DNA of 64,000 nucleotides from RPQJ01 sp963754125 (GCA_963754125.1 CAVWEX010000002.1:186001-250000), one strand, 5' to 3'; shown: positions 34,477 to 46,330, counted from the stretch's first letter. Made by a program: numbers and translations. The notes: a model not told the origin generated them from the letters alone.

Positions 34477-36625
34477 ATGGAAACGCGCAGCTTCCTCCTC
34501 ACGCTCGCCGTCGCGTCCATCCTGTCGGCGGCCGGCACGGCGTCCGCGCAGCAGGCCGCCGCGCCCGACACCAGCGAATGGACCTGCAGCAAGTGCCCGT
34601 TCGACCGCGGCTACCGCTCCGAGGTCGAGCTCGGCGCCGCCCACGTGGACGAGGACTCGGCCAAGTTCGGCGACTACACCGGCCTCGACGAGAAGGGCGG
34701 GTACGTCATCGCCAACGCCGAGGGCCGCGCCTCCGAGCGAATCCGGCTACGTCCTCGATTACGAGCTCACGCGACCTCGGGCTCGACTCGCGCGAGATCC
34801 GGCTCGGGGGCGGCAAGCAGGGCCGCTACGATTTCGAGCTGTTCTACGACCGCATCCCGCACTCGATCTGGGACACGACCGCGACGCCGTACCGCGGCGT
34901 CGGCAGCACCGAGCTCACGCTGCCCGGCGGACTGGGTCGATGCCGGCTCCACCGGCGGCATGACGGCGCTCGACGGCAGCCTGCGCTCCGTCGACATCGG
35001 CTTCGACCGCGACCGCTACGGCGTCGCGGGCCGCTACTGGATGCTCGAGAACGTGGAGTTCAAGGTCGACTACCGCCGCGACCAGCGCGACGGCACACGC
35101 GCGCAGCTCGCCTCCTTCGGCAGCGTCTCGACGCAGCTGCCCGTGCCCGTGGACGATGCGACCGACCGGCTCGACGCCACGGTGCGCTACGAGGGCAGCC
35201 GGCTGGTTCGCCGAGGCCGGCTACGCGGGCTCGATCTACGACACCAAGGCCGGCGTCGCTGCGCTGGGACAACCCGTTCAACGCCATGGTGCCGGGCGCG
35301 CGACGTCGGCCAGATGGCGCTCGCCCCGGACAACCAGTACCACGAGTTCGGCGCCTCGGCCGGCGTGGTACGGGCTGCCGTGGAACACCACGCGTCGCGG
35401 TCTCGCTCGCCTCGGGCACGGGCACGCAGGACACGGGCTTCCTGCCCTACACGATCAACCCGACGCTCGTGACCGACCCGCTGCCGGCCGCGAATCTCGA
35501 CGGCGAGATGAGCGTGATGCGCGCCGACCTCACCGCTGAGCTCGCGGCCGATCGACCGGCTGCGGCTGCGCGGCAGCGTCGCCTGGGACGAGCGCGACAA
35601 CGACACCCGCCAGCGCACCTGGACCTCGGTCGTGCACACGGATCTCTTCCCGGTGCTCGACGACCGCGTGAACCCGGTCTACGGGTTCGAGCGGCTGCGC
35701 CTCGCGGGCAGCGCCGACTTCATGGTCTACGACGAGCTCGAGCGATCGGCGTGGGCGGCGAGTACCGCGAGACCGACCGCAAGGGCACCGCCCAGGAGGT
35801 GCGCAGCGAGTCGCTCATCGACGGCTGGGGCGTGGTGCAGTACCGGCCCTTCGGGTACCTCGGGCTTCGTGCTCAAGGGCGGCGCCAAGGAGCGCGAGCC
35901 CGACCGCTACGACCTCGACGTCGCGACGGCGAACGGGCAGAACCCGCTGATGCGCAAGTACAACATGGCCTACCTGTACCGCAGCTACGGCGAGATGCTG
36001 GTGGACGTGTCGCTCGGCACGCTGCCGCTCACGCTCGGCGCCAGCGCTTTCTACGGCGACGACAGCTACAACTTCTCGGCGCTCGGCGTCGGCTCGGGCC
36101 TCGACCGGCGCTACGGCGTGGACCTCACCTGGGCAGTCAACGAGAAGGTGTCGGTGTTCGTCAACGGCGGCCAGGAGAAGATCGACGTGCGCACCCGGGG
36201 CAGCAGCGTGTTCGGGGACCCGGACTGGCTCAGCACCGTCGAGGACGACTTCAGCACCTACGGCGCCGGCCTGCGTGCGCAGCTCGCCGACGACATCCGC
36301 CTCGACCTCACCTACACCCACGCCAAGGGCGACTCCGACACGACGCTCGAGGGCGTGTCGGCCGGCTCGTTCCCGACCGTGACCAGCGAGCTCGACAGCC
36401 TGCGCGCGGACTTCAGCTACGGGCTCACCGAAAAGCTCGACGTCACGTTCACGTGGTGGTACGAGCGCTTCGACAGCAGCGACTGGGCGACTGCAGGGCA
36501 TCGGGCCCGCCACGATTCCCACGATCCTCGCGCTCGGCGCCGAGCCCTGGGAGTACAGCGTGAACTACGTGGGCGCGTCGGTGCGCTACTACTTCGGGTC
36601 GCGCAAGCTCGCGCTGCCGGAGTGA
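34477..36625 (+). CDS. mtrB: MtrB/PioB-family outer-membrane beta-barrel (many frameshifts)
   Basis: Composite of about 710 codons, close to Shewanella MtrB. The signal peptide ends ASAQQ, followed by WTCSKCPFDRG (Cys 37 and 40), the CXXC motif characteristic of MtrB. The remainder is alternating beta-strand sequence rich in Asp, Tyr and Arg (GYVIANAEG, FELFYDRIPHS, DVTFTWWYERFDSSD) and ends VNYVGASVRYYFGSRKLALPE. ATG 34477 is preferred; GTG 34468 is in frame. The frame changes many times between 34740 and 36500. MtrB sheathes MtrA and presents it to the surface cytochromes. Its last bases overlap the convergent SDR gene. Confidence 0.85.
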
Positions 36626-38106
36626 CCCCCGGCCGACGCGCGCCGCTGGATGGCGCGCGTCAGGCCGCGGAACAGGAACAGGTGCGCGGGCACCAGCGCG
36701 TACCAGTACAGCAGGCCCGCCACGCCCGCCGGGTGCCAGTGGGCCGTGGCGCTGACGCTCGAGCCTGAGCCGACCGAGCACCGGGCCGCACCACGAACTC
36801 GAGCACTCCGCCCCCGGGCCCCTTCATCTCCATCAGCAGCGTGAGCCGGCGCCCGGGCTCGAGCGCGATCACGCGCCACGAGTCGACCACGTCGCCGACG
36901 CGCAGCTCCGTCGGGTGCCGGCGACTGCGGCGGAAGCTCGGGCCGCCCGCCAGCCAGTCGAGCGCCCGGCGCATCCACCACAGGCTGTCGGCGTAGAACC
37001 AGCCGTCGTCGCCGCCGATGCCGCACACGACCGCGAACACCGCCTCCGGCGAGGCCGGGCCCGTCGCCGTGGCTGCCCGGCGCGCTTGGCGTAGAAGCCG
37101 TACTCCGGGATGGAAGTTGCGGCAGGCGATCGCACCCTCGACCCAGCGCGCGAGCACCGTGTGGCTGCGGTCCGCCTCGATCGCGGCCTGCACGGCCTCC
37201 TCGAGGCCCATCAGGCGCCGCGGCACCAGGGCCCGCAGCGGAGCATCGTCGGCGATGAAGTCGTGCTCCAGACCCTCGACCAGGGCCTGGGCGACGTTGG
37301 TGGGTACGGAGGTCACGAACCGGAGCCAGTACGACGACAGCCGCGGCGTCAGCACCGGCACCGCGAGGATCCGCGGCTGGCGCCCGGCCAGCCGGCCGTA
37401 GCAGCGCATGATCTCCTCGTAGGTCACGGACTCGGGCCCGCCCGCGTCGTAGATGTGGCCCGCCGCCTCGGACCGCCCGGCGACCTCGATCAGGTAGGCG
37501 AGCAGGTCGGGCAGGGCGATCGGCGTCGAGCGCGAGCGCACCCAGGCCGGGGTGATCATCACCGGCAGGTGGTTCACGAGGTCGCGGATGACCTCGTAGG
37601 CCGCGGAGCCCGGGCCGATGATCATGCCGGCGCGCACCTCCGTGACCGGCACCGGCCCGGCGCGCAGCACGTCGCCGGTCTCGGCGCGCGACTTGCAGGT
37701 GCATGCGAGCGCGGATTCGGCGGGATCAGGCCGCCGAGGTACACGATGCGGCGCACGCCCGCGGCCGCGGCGGCCCGGGCGAAGTGCTCCGCCGCCCGGC
37801 GGTCGATCGCGCCGAAGTCGCGACCGGCCGCCATCGAGTGCACGAGGTAGTAGGCGACGTCCACGCCCGCGAGCGCGGTCGGCAGCGTGGCCGGGTCGAG
37901 GGCGTCCGCCTGCACAAGTTCGGCGCCGTGCCAGCCGCGGCCCTCCAGCACCTCGACGTTGCGCGCGGTGGCGCGCACCCGGTGGCCGCCTCGCAGCAGC
38001 TCGGGGACGAGGTTGCTGCCGATGTAACCGCTCGCGCCGAACACCAGGTGCAGCGGCCGCGGTCCGGCGGCCGGTCTCGCGCTGCGGAAGCGGCGGGCTC
38101 GCTCAT
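36589..38106 (-). CDS. NAD(P)-binding SDR-family protein with DUF2867-like domain (frameshifted)
   Basis: Composite of about 500 codons. The Rossmann start is VFGASGYIGSNLVPELLRGGHRV, with VDVAYYLVHSMAAG and RRIVYLGGLIP. The middle block (VTEVRAGMIIGPGSAAYEVIRDLVNHLP, PIALPDLLAYL) is typical of atypical SDR proteins. The C-terminal half (GGDDGWFYADSLWWMRRALDWLAGGPSFRR, VGDVVDSWRV) resembles DUF2867. Shifts lie near 38060, 37690, 37085 and 36775. The function of this two-domain family is not established. It converges on mtrB with a 37-bp overlap, though the exact end is uncertain. Confidence 0.75.
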
Positions 38107-38242
38107 CGGGTGTCCTTGTGCGAGAAAGGGCCGCACAGCAAGCCAGCCGACGCTGCGCGGGTCAAGCAGGGTGGGTCGGGGCTGCGGGCGGGGCCGGCAG
38201 CGTCGGGGCGTGCCTGCGCGACCTCATGCCCGCGGCGCGGGC

Positions 38243-38858
38243 TCAGTCGCGCGCGGCGGCGTTGCGCACCCGCACGGCCTCTTCCTGGTCCACCGCGTCG
38301 AGCTGTTCCTCGATGAAGTGCAGCGACTCGTCGATCTCCGGCAGCACGACGTTCTCGAGCGCCCGCGCCCGCCTCTCGGTGCGCACGTATTCCCGGATCA
38401 GCCGGCGCAGGCTGGCAATGCAGGCGGCGAGCTCGACGTGGCGGATCACCAGCCGCCGGAACGCGAGCGCGCAGCCGCGCGCCTCCGGGGTGGCCGCCCG
38501 CGGCGCGTCGTCGGGGCCCTGCCGCGGCTCCTCGAGCGCGGCCTCCACGAGCCGCAGGCCCAGGAAGGACTGCTCGTGAACACCGAGCAGCGCGGGGCCG
38601 AAGTCGAGCTTGGGCTCCACGGTGAGCTTGTCGAAGCCGTGCATGCCGACCGCGGCCTCGAGCGCCTCGAGTGCGGCGGTCTCGAGCCCGCCGATCTCGG
38701 TGCGCAGCGCGCCGTAGTGGCGCAGCTGGCGCATGATCTCCGCCGCGAGCAGCACGCGCTTCTCGTCGAGCAGTTCGTAGCCCTCCTGCACGAGCCGCCG
38801 CTCGTCCTTGAGCTCGAGGAACGCGACGCGCGTCGCGAGGATCTCGCCGCCGGCAGAG

Positions 38859-38866
<8 letters not shown>
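38243..38866 (-). CDS. atpD: V/A-type ATPase subunit D
   Basis: A 207-residue central-stalk subunit. The N-terminal TRVAFLELKDERRLVQEGYELLDEKRVLLAAEI and the C-terminal RRLIREYVRTERRARALENVVLPEI coiled coil are D-subunit signatures, equivalent to F-ATPase gamma. GTG 38866 is chosen: it overlaps the subunit B stop by 8 bp and gives the usual length. It is the last gene of the operon. Confidence 0.9.
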
Positions 38867-40238
<1,372 letters not shown>

Positions 40239-40249
<11 letters not shown>

Positions 40250-41988
40250 GGCCGGTCACCGTGTGCAGCGCGTCGAATTCGTAGTCGAGCTGGCGCGGCA
40301 GCAGCGCGAGCTTGCGCAGGTCGCCCTCGCCGAACTCCTCGCCGAGGCGCTGCAGCTGCCGCACGATCGGCATCTCGGCGAGGCGCGACGGGGCGACGCC
40401 CGACTGCACGGCGGCCTCGGCGCGGTCCATGTAGGCGAGCAGGATCGAGATCATCGCCGCCTGCCGCGCCGGCGAGCAGTAGCGGTCCACCTTCGAGAAG
40501 GACGACTGGCGCAGGAAGCCGTCGTTGACGAGGTCCGCGCACAGCAGCTTCAGCTGCTGCAGCGCGGGCAGCGCGTCGCGCCCGACGATGCGCGCCATGC
40601 GCTCGAGGTGCGCCTGCTGCTCGAGCAGCTCGAGCACGCGCTGGCGCTGCGCGAGCCAGTCGGGGTTGCCGGAGCGCTTCCACCACTCGGCGAGCGCGTC
40701 GGCGTCCGCGCTGTAGGACTGCAGCGGGTGGATCGCCGGGTAGAAGCGCGCCTGCGCGCGCTGCCGGTCGAGCGCCCAGAAGCAGCGCACGTAGCGCTTG
40801 GTGTGCAGCGTGACGGGCTCGGAGAAGTCGCCGGCCGGCGGGCTCACGGCGCCGATGATGGTGACGGAGCCTTCCTGGCCGGCAAGGGTCGTGACGCGCG
40901 CGGCGCGCTCGTAGAACTCGGCGAGGCGTGAGCTCAGGTACGCGGGGTAGCCCGCCTCGCCGGGCAGCTCGCCGAGCCGCCCCGACACCTCGCGCAGCGC
41001 CTCGGCCCATCGGCTCGTGGAGTCGGCCATCAGCGCGACGTGCAGGCCCTGGTCGCGGAAGTACTCGGCGACCGAGATCGCCGTGTAGATGCTCGCCTCG
41101 CGCGCCGCGACCGGCATGTTCGAGGTGTTGGCGATGATCACGGTGCGCTCGGCCAGCGGGCGGCCGGTGCGCGGGTCCTCCAGGCTCGGGAACTCGTCGA
41201 GTACCTCGGCCATCTCGTTGCCGCGCTCGCCGCAGCCCACGTACACGATCACGTCCGCGTCGCACCACTTGGCGAGTGCCTCCTGCAACACGGTCTTGCC
41301 GGTGCCGAAGCCGCCGGGCAGCGCGGCACGGCTGCCGCGCGCCACCGGGAACAGCGTGTCGAGGATGCGCTGGCCGGTGATCATCGGGCCGCTCGTCGGC
41401 AGGCGTGCGCGCACCGGACGCGGCGTGCGCACTGGCCAGGGGTGGCGCATCGCGATCTCGTGCTGCGTGCCGTCCGCCGTGGCGAGCCGCGCGACGGGCT
41501 CGTCCTCGGCGTACTCGCCCTCGGCGGCGAGCCACTCGAGGCGGCCGTGGAGACCCGGCGGCACCAGGATGGACTGCGCACGCGCCGCGGCGATCGCCCC
41601 GAGCACGGCGCCGGCCTCGATCGTGCTGCCAACGGCCGCCTGTGGCGCGAAGGGAAATCGTCCCACGGTTCCGGCGCCGAGGCCGGCCTTCACCTGGAAG
41701 TCCTCGCCGCCGGTGAGCGGCCGCAGCAGTCCGTCGAAGATGCCGCCGAGCAGCCCGGGCCCGAGCTGGACCGACAGCGCGCGGCCGCTGCCCTCGACGG
41801 TGACGCCTGGCTCGAGGCCGGTGGTGTCCTCGTAGACCTGTGCCACGAGCTCGTCGCCCTTGAGCTGGATCACCTCGCCGAGCAGGCGGCGCGGCCCGAC
41901 CGTCACCGGCCTCGTACACGGTGAACGGCCCCGTCATGCGCGCCCGCAGCACCGGCCCGCCGATCCAGCTGATGACGGCCTGGCTCAC
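40239..41988 (-). CDS. atpA: V/A-type ATPase catalytic subunit A (one frameshift)
   Basis: Catalytic subunit, about 580 codons. The GTG start at 41988 (SQAVISWIGGPVLRARMTGPFTVYEA) overlaps the subunit E stop; a shift near 41905 leads to VGPRRLLGEVIQLKGDELVAQVYEDTTGLEPG. The P-loop is GGFGTGKTVLQ, preceded by GQRILDTLFPVARGS and followed by VYVGCGERGNEM, MADSTSRWAEALREVSGRLGELPGEAGYPAYL and SPPAGDFSEPVT. All catalytic motifs are intact. It hydrolyses or makes ATP coupled to ion movement through the I and K subunits. Confidence 0.94.
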
Positions 41989-42632
41989 GTGGACACCCTC
42001 CCGCGCTGCTCGAGCAGCGCGTCGAGTTCAGCCAGCAGTTCTGCCTCGACCCGCTCGCGCGAGGCAAGCAGCCCGGGCACGGTCGCGTCCACGCAGGCGA
42101 GGCCGCGGCGGATGCGCAGGCCGGGCCCGAGATTCTCGACCGAGCGGATCGCGGGCGGGTCGTTCACTGCGGGCATGCATCGCCGCAGCTGGTCCGCCTG
42201 CTCTGGTGCCGCCGTCGCATCGATCTCGATGGTGAAAGGTCCGTCCCCCATGACGATGCGGTGCGCGAGCGCGCAGGCCGTTTCGCACCACTCGCGACGC
42301 CTGTCCGGTTCCTGCCAGGCAGCGATGAGCGCCCCGGGCAGCGCAGCCCAAGCCGTGTCCATGAGCTCGCGCAGCAGCGACTGCTCGCGCTGCCGTGCGG
42401 CTGTCTCGAGCGCCGCGCGACGATCTCCGAGGGCGCGCTCCACCGAAAGGCGCGCTTCCTCCGCCGCCTGCCGGGTCCGCGCGCGTGCCTCCTCCCGGGC
42501 CCGCGCCACGATGCCGCGGGACTGCTCCTCGGCGGCGTCGCGCGCCCGTCGCGACAGCATTTCCTGCTCGCGGGCGACGCGTCGCAGCAGCGCTTCCATC
42601 TGTACCTGAACGATGCTTTCGGGGGCGCTCAT
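41985..42632 (-). CDS. V/A-type ATPase subunit E (peripheral stalk)
   Basis: A 215-residue protein. The N-terminal half is a charged coiled coil (EALLRRVAREQEMLSRRARDAAEEQ, then repeats rich in Arg, Glu and Ala). The C-terminal half is a folded domain (ALAHRIVMGDGPFTIEIDATAAPEQADQ, then GPGLRIRRGLACVDAT). This matches the stalk subunit E and its location just before subunit A. ATG 42632 overlaps the subunit F stop by 4 bp. Confidence 0.8.
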   Translation of the reverse strand: MSAPESIVQVQMEALLRRVAREQEMLSRRARDAAEEQSRGIVARAREEARARTRQAAEEARLSVERALGDRRAALETAARQREQSLLRELMDTAWAALPGALIAAWQEPDRRREWCETACALAHRIVMGDGPFTIEIDATAAPEQADQLRRCMPAVNDPPAIRSVENLGPGLRIRRGLACVDATVPGLLASRERVEAELLAELDALLEQRGRVST

Positions 42633-42928
42633 GGTTCGATTCCCAGCGCGAGGCGAACGTCGCGCGCGACGTCGGGCGGAGCGTGCCGGCCGTGCGCGTC
42701 CGGAACGATTGCGACCAGCGGCCGCTCGCCCTGCACCGCGGCCTCGAGTTCCGCAGGCGGCAGTGCACCGGCGAACTCGGCCGACAGCAGGATCAGATCG
42801 GCGTCGGCGTCGCGCGCACGGCGGAAGACCTCGGTCGCGTTCTCGGCCGTCGGGACGCGCACCTCGGCGCCCGCGAGCCGGTAGCCCGCTGCCGTCGCCT
42901 CGTCGCCGATGTAGTACACGCGTGCCAC
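42629..42928 (-). CDS. V/A-type ATPase subunit F
   Basis: A 99-residue protein with the Rossmann-like F-subunit start ARVYYIGDEATAAGYRLAGAEV and a DADLILLSAEFA core. F binds the D subunit in the central stalk and regulates coupling. It lies 1 bp from the end of subunit K and overlaps subunit E. Confidence 0.88.
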   Translation of the reverse strand: MARVYYIGDEATAAGYRLAGAEVRVPTAENATEVFRRARDADADLILLSAEFAGALPPAELEAAVQGERPLVAIVPDAHGRHAPPDVARDVRLALGIEP

Positions 42929-42929
42929 G

Positions 42930-43289
42930 TCAGCCCAGGCGGTTGAGGATCAGGATCGAGACGATCAGGCCGTAGATCGCGATGCCCTCGGCGAGGCCGA
43001 CCATCACCAGCACCCGGCCGAACAGATCGGGCTTCTCCGCCAGTGCGCCCAGCGCAGCCGTGCCCACCTGCGCCACCGCGTAGCCGGCGCCGAGCGCGGC
43101 AAGACCGGCCGAGGCGGCGGCGGCCGTGAAGCCCCAGCGCAGCACGCTCGGGTCCACCGGCACCGCCGTCGCCTCGGCGGCGAATGCCGGTCCCGCGGCG
43201 AGCAGCGCCAGCGTGGCCACCGCGCCGGTGGCCAGCGTGAGGACGGCGATCGCGATCATCCATCGGGTCGGGCGGGTCGGGGATTTCAT
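42930..43289 (-). CDS. V/A-type ATPase membrane rotor subunit K (c)
   Basis: A 119-residue proteolipid. An N-terminal hydrophobic segment resembling a signal peptide (ending GPAFAAEA, residues about 10-38) precedes a single two-helix hairpin: AAAASAGLAALGAGYAVAQVG and LFGRVLVMVGLAEGIAIYGLIVSILIL. The ion-carrying carboxylate is Glu in GLAEGIAIYG. The residue after it is Gly, whereas many Na+-type rings have Ser or Thr; that weakly favours H+, but I cannot settle it. ATG 43289 overlaps the end of subunit I. Confidence 0.88.
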   Translation of the reverse strand: MKSPTRPTRWMIAIAVLTLATGAVATLALLAAGPAFAAEATAVPVDPSVLRWGFTAAAASAGLAALGAGYAVAQVGTAALGALAEKPDLFGRVLVMVGLAEGIAIYGLIVSILILNRLG

Positions 43290-45118
43290 GGCGTGCTCCG
43301 GGGGAGGGGTTCGGCGGGAGGCAACGGCAGCGGCTCGAACGGGCGGCCGCGCGCCGTGAGGAAGCGGATGAAGAACTCGAAGAGGATCAGGCGCGTGGTC
43401 TGGATGCCGACCACGAGGCCCTCGAGGGCGATGATGGCGGCGTTGCCGATCACGAGCACCGGCCAGTAGGCGGCGCCGGCGGCCTCGGCGATGCCGACCA
43501 CCGCCGTCGAGAGCCCGGCGTGGGCGAGCGCGAACGCGCCCACGCGCACGAACGACACGGTGTTCACGCCGAGTTGCAGCATGCGCTCGACGGCCTCGCC
43601 GGCCGCCTGCCCGAGCGCGCCCAGGCGGTCCTGCGGGGCGAGCAACGCGCTGCCCGCGAGCGACCAGGCGACCCCCGCCGGCAGGGCCCACAACAGGGTC
43701 GCGTCGAAGGCGGTGCCGACGATGCCGAGGTAGGCGACGAGCAGGCCCGCGTCGGTCGCGAGCCAGCGCTTGAACTCGCCGCGCCAGTGGAACTGCAGCG
43801 CGCTGAGCAGCAGGCCCACCAGCATCACGAGGATGCCGAAGCCGAGCGCCGTGCCGAGCACCGTGAGCGGCTCGGAGAGCGGGTGCAGCCACAGCGCCGG
43901 GATCACGTCCTCGCGCGCGAACACGCTGCCGAACGCGAAGCCGAACGCGATCGCCATGATGCCGCCCGGCATCAGCAGCCGCAGTGCCGGCAGGCGATTG
44001 CGCAGCACGAAGCCGAGGATGGCGACGATCAGGCCCTGCACGACGTCGCCGAACATGAAGCCGAACATCAGCGGCGCCACGAGGGCGAGCACGATGCTCG
44101 GGTCGGCCTCGCGCGTGTCCGGCACGCCCATCAGTCGTCCGAACACCTCGAAGGGCCGCGCCCAGGCGGGATTGCGAAGCACCGACGGCGGCACGGCGTC
44201 CGCGGGTGCCGGCGTGAAGCGCAGCAGGTAGTGCAGGTCGCGCCCGTCGAGCGCGGCCCGCAGGCGCGCATCGTCCGGGTCGGCGCACCAGCCGGTGATC
44301 CAGCCGAAGTGTTCGGTGACCGGGAGTTCGGGCACGTGCGTCACCAGCCACGCCGCCAGCGCCAGCTGGCCGAGGGCCGGCGCGACCCCGTGCTCGCGAC
44401 CCAGCGCCTCCAGTTCGGCTCGCGCGGCCTGCTCCCGCGCGAGGATCGCGGCACGCTTCGACTCGAGGTAGCGCGCGATGGCGGACGGCTCGGCAGGGAG
44501 ATCGTCCGGCAGCGCGATGGCGCGGGCCTTGCGGGCGGACAGCGCCTGGTCGAGCGTGGCGACGTCCTCCGCCGGGCCGACCGCGAGCAGGAACAGCCGC
44601 TCGTCGTACGGGACGCGCTGCAGCAGCACGTTGGTCGGCAGCGCCTGCGGCAGCCCGCCGTCGGCGAGCAGGTACGCTCGGCCGGCGAGCACCGGGCCCG
44701 CGCGCGCAAGCTGGTCGAGGCGCGCGAGCGCGTCGCCCGAGCGCGACTGCAGCTCGGCGAGCAGGTGGGTGTCCTCTGCGGACTGCGCGAGCGCCTCGAG
44801 CTCGGCGATCAACGGGTCCGCCGCCGTGGCCCAGGCGCGCACCGTCTCGAGCGCCTGACCCGGCGCCTCGAGCAGCGCGTGCTGCGGACCGGGACGGCAG
44901 GCCTCGGCTCGCGGCCAGAAGTGACCATAGCGCCGCGCGAGGGTCTCGTACTCCGCCAGGGTCGTGCGCAGGTCGGGCAGCGCGAGGCGCTGCTCTGACT
45001 GGCTGTGGGCCTGCAGCTGCACCGAGCCGGTGGCCGCGAGGCAGTCGAGCGACGCGCCGAGTTCCTCGCGCGAGGTCAGCAGCTCGAACCAGTTGGCCGA
45101 GGCTGGACGCAGCGTCAT
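43286..45118 (-). CDS. V/A-type ATPase membrane subunit I (a)
   Basis: A 610-residue stator subunit. The N-terminal half (to about residue 330) is soluble and coiled-coil rich. The C-terminal half has about seven membrane helices starting at PSIVLALVAPLMFGFMFGDVVQGLI. FGDVVQG, FEVFGRLMGVPDTREADP, NTVSFVRVGAFALAHAGL and ALEGLVVGIQTTRLILFEFF are hallmark subunit-I blocks, the last two helices carrying ion-channel residues. ATG 45118 overlaps the preceding stop (ATGA). Confidence 0.92.
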   Translation of the reverse strand: MTLRPASANWFELLTSREELGASLDCLAATGSVQLQAHSQSEQRLALPDLRTTLAEYETLARRYGHFWPRAEACRPGPQHALLEAPGQALETVRAWATAADPLIAELEALAQSAEDTHLLAELQSRSGDALARLDQLARAGPVLAGRAYLLADGGLPQALPTNVLLQRVPYDERLFLLAVGPAEDVATLDQALSARKARAIALPDDLPAEPSAIARYLESKRAAILAREQAARAELEALGREHGVAPALGQLALAAWLVTHVPELPVTEHFGWITGWCADPDDARLRAALDGRDLHYLLRFTPAPADAVPPSVLRNPAWARPFEVFGRLMGVPDTREADPSIVLALVAPLMFGFMFGDVVQGLIVAILGFVLRNRLPALRLLMPGGIMAIAFGFAFGSVFAREDVIPALWLHPLSEPLTVLGTALGFGILVMLVGLLLSALQFHWRGEFKRWLATDAGLLVAYLGIVGTAFDATLLWALPAGVAWSLAGSALLAPQDRLGALGQAAGEAVERMLQLGVNTVSFVRVGAFALAHAGLSTAVVGIAEAAGAAYWPVLVIGNAAIIALEGLVVGIQTTRLILFEFFIRFLTARGRPFEPLPLPPAEPLPRSTP

Positions 45119-45888
45119 GGCGGCGCCACCGGTGCATCGCGCAGGGAGCGCACGGCCAGCATGCCGCGCAGCCGCTGCAGGTCGAGCATCATCAGGCAGA
45201 CGAACGCGGCGGTGGCCACCGCGGACAGCGGATGCCGCCGGAACATGATCTCGAGGCGACGCTCGAGCGACTGCATCGCGTCGCGGGAGGTCGCCTCCGG
45301 TGGAGCCTCGGCGAGACGCACACGGTGTTCGCGGATCGTGGCCAGCAGTCGCCGCAGTGACGTGCGTGCCGCTGAGCCGCGCGGCCACAGCGTCTGCCAG
45401 TGCCGCGCCCAGGCGGCTGCCACGTCCGGGGGCGTGTCGAAGCCGGCGGCGAGCGGCGCGAGCGGCGTGCCTTCGAGGGCGGGCCCGCGCTCGAGCGGCT
45501 CGCGGGCCACGATCGGGCCGAGCACTGGATCGGCGCGCATCCAGGCGGGTGCCCGCCCGCCGCGCGCGAGCTTCTGGAGCGAGGGGAGGTAGGTGATCCA
45601 GCGCATCCAGCGCGTGGCCTCGCGCCAGTGCTCGGGCTGCCAGGCGGCCACTTCGTCCACCGCACGCAACCATTCCTCGCGCAGACGGCGCTCCATCTCG
45701 TGGAGGCCCGGTCGAGTCGCCAGCCGGCTGGTCCAGCGGGCGAGCGGCCCGCCGCGCAGGATCTGCAGCACGGCGCCGAGGTCGCGCGTCGCCTCGATCT
45801 GTTGCCAGTCGGCGGCGACCGGACGTGCGCCGAAACGCGCCTGCAGCCGCGCCTGGGCGAAAGCGAAGGACAGGTCAGCGCGGCTCAT
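45115..45888 (-). CDS. Probable V/A-type ATPase subunit C-like protein
   Basis: A 257-residue, Arg- and Trp-rich helical protein (ADWQQIEATRDLGAVLQILRGGPLARW near residues 24-50; WREATRWMRWITYLPSLQKLARGG). There is a hydrophobic stretch near the C terminus (LSAVATAAFVCLMMLDLQRL). It lies between the stalk coiled-coil gene and subunit I, overlapping both, which is where archaeal-type operons can carry subunit C (AC39). Sequence resemblance to known C subunits is weak, so the call rests mainly on position. ATG 45888 follows a purine-rich site. Confidence 0.55.
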   Translation of the reverse strand: MSRADLSFAFAQARLQARFGARPVAADWQQIEATRDLGAVLQILRGGPLARWTSRLATRPGLHEMERRLREEWLRAVDEVAAWQPEHWREATRWMRWITYLPSLQKLARGGRAPAWMRADPVLGPIVAREPLERGPALEGTPLAPLAAGFDTPPDVAAAWARHWQTLWPRGSAARTSLRRLLATIREHRVRLAEAPPEATSRDAMQSLERRLEIMFRRHPLSAVATAAFVCLMMLDLQRLRGMLAVRSLRDAPVAPP

Positions 45889-46213
45889 GGTCGGCCGCCG
45901 TGAGTCGCCTCGCGAGCCTGCCGACCGCCTGCTGGGTGAGCTCGTGCATCGTTGCAAGGTCCGTTCCCGGCGCCATCGCGCCACGGTCGAGACGGGCGAG
46001 CGAGCGCTCGAGGCGGGACTGTGCGGCGGCATGGAGCCGCGCGGCTCGCTGGCGCGCGCGCTCGAGCAAACGCCGTCGTTCGGCCCGCGCCGCTTCGATC
46101 AGCGCCTCTGCTTCGAGCTGCGCAGCCTCAATTGCGCCGGCGGCCTCACGCTCGGCCGCGAGTACCCGGTTGATCGCCTGTGCGACCTCTGCATCGGGTG
46201 AACGTCGTTCCAT
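45875..46213 (-). CDS. V/A-type ATPase subunit G/H-like coiled coil
   Basis: A 112-residue, almost wholly alpha-helical protein rich in Ala, Arg and Glu (VLAAEREAAGAIEAAQLEAEALIEAARAERRRLLERARQ). This is the pattern of the G/H peripheral-stalk subunit that pairs with E. It is the first gene of the operon and overlaps the next by 14 bp. No promoter was identified upstream. Confidence 0.65.
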   Translation of the reverse strand: MERRSPDAEVAQAINRVLAAEREAAGAIEAAQLEAEALIEAARAERRRLLERARQRAARLHAAAQSRLERSLARLDRGAMAPGTDLATMHELTQQAVGRLARRLTAADHEPR

Positions 46214-46330
46214 TCGGATCCCCGCTTGCCATGGCCAACATACGGGCCACGGCGCGGGGTGGGCATTCGCAGAATCCCCTAGAAAATCAATGCTGATCGC
46301 GCCGGAGGCGGCGGCGCGGCGCGGCCGTCG

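Noticed and set aside
31093..36625. Treating the third decaheme gene, mtrA and mtrB as pseudogenes
   Set aside because: All ten heme sites in both cytochromes and the MtrB CXXC are recovered by single-base corrections. Random decay would be expected to destroy some of them and add nonsense substitutions.
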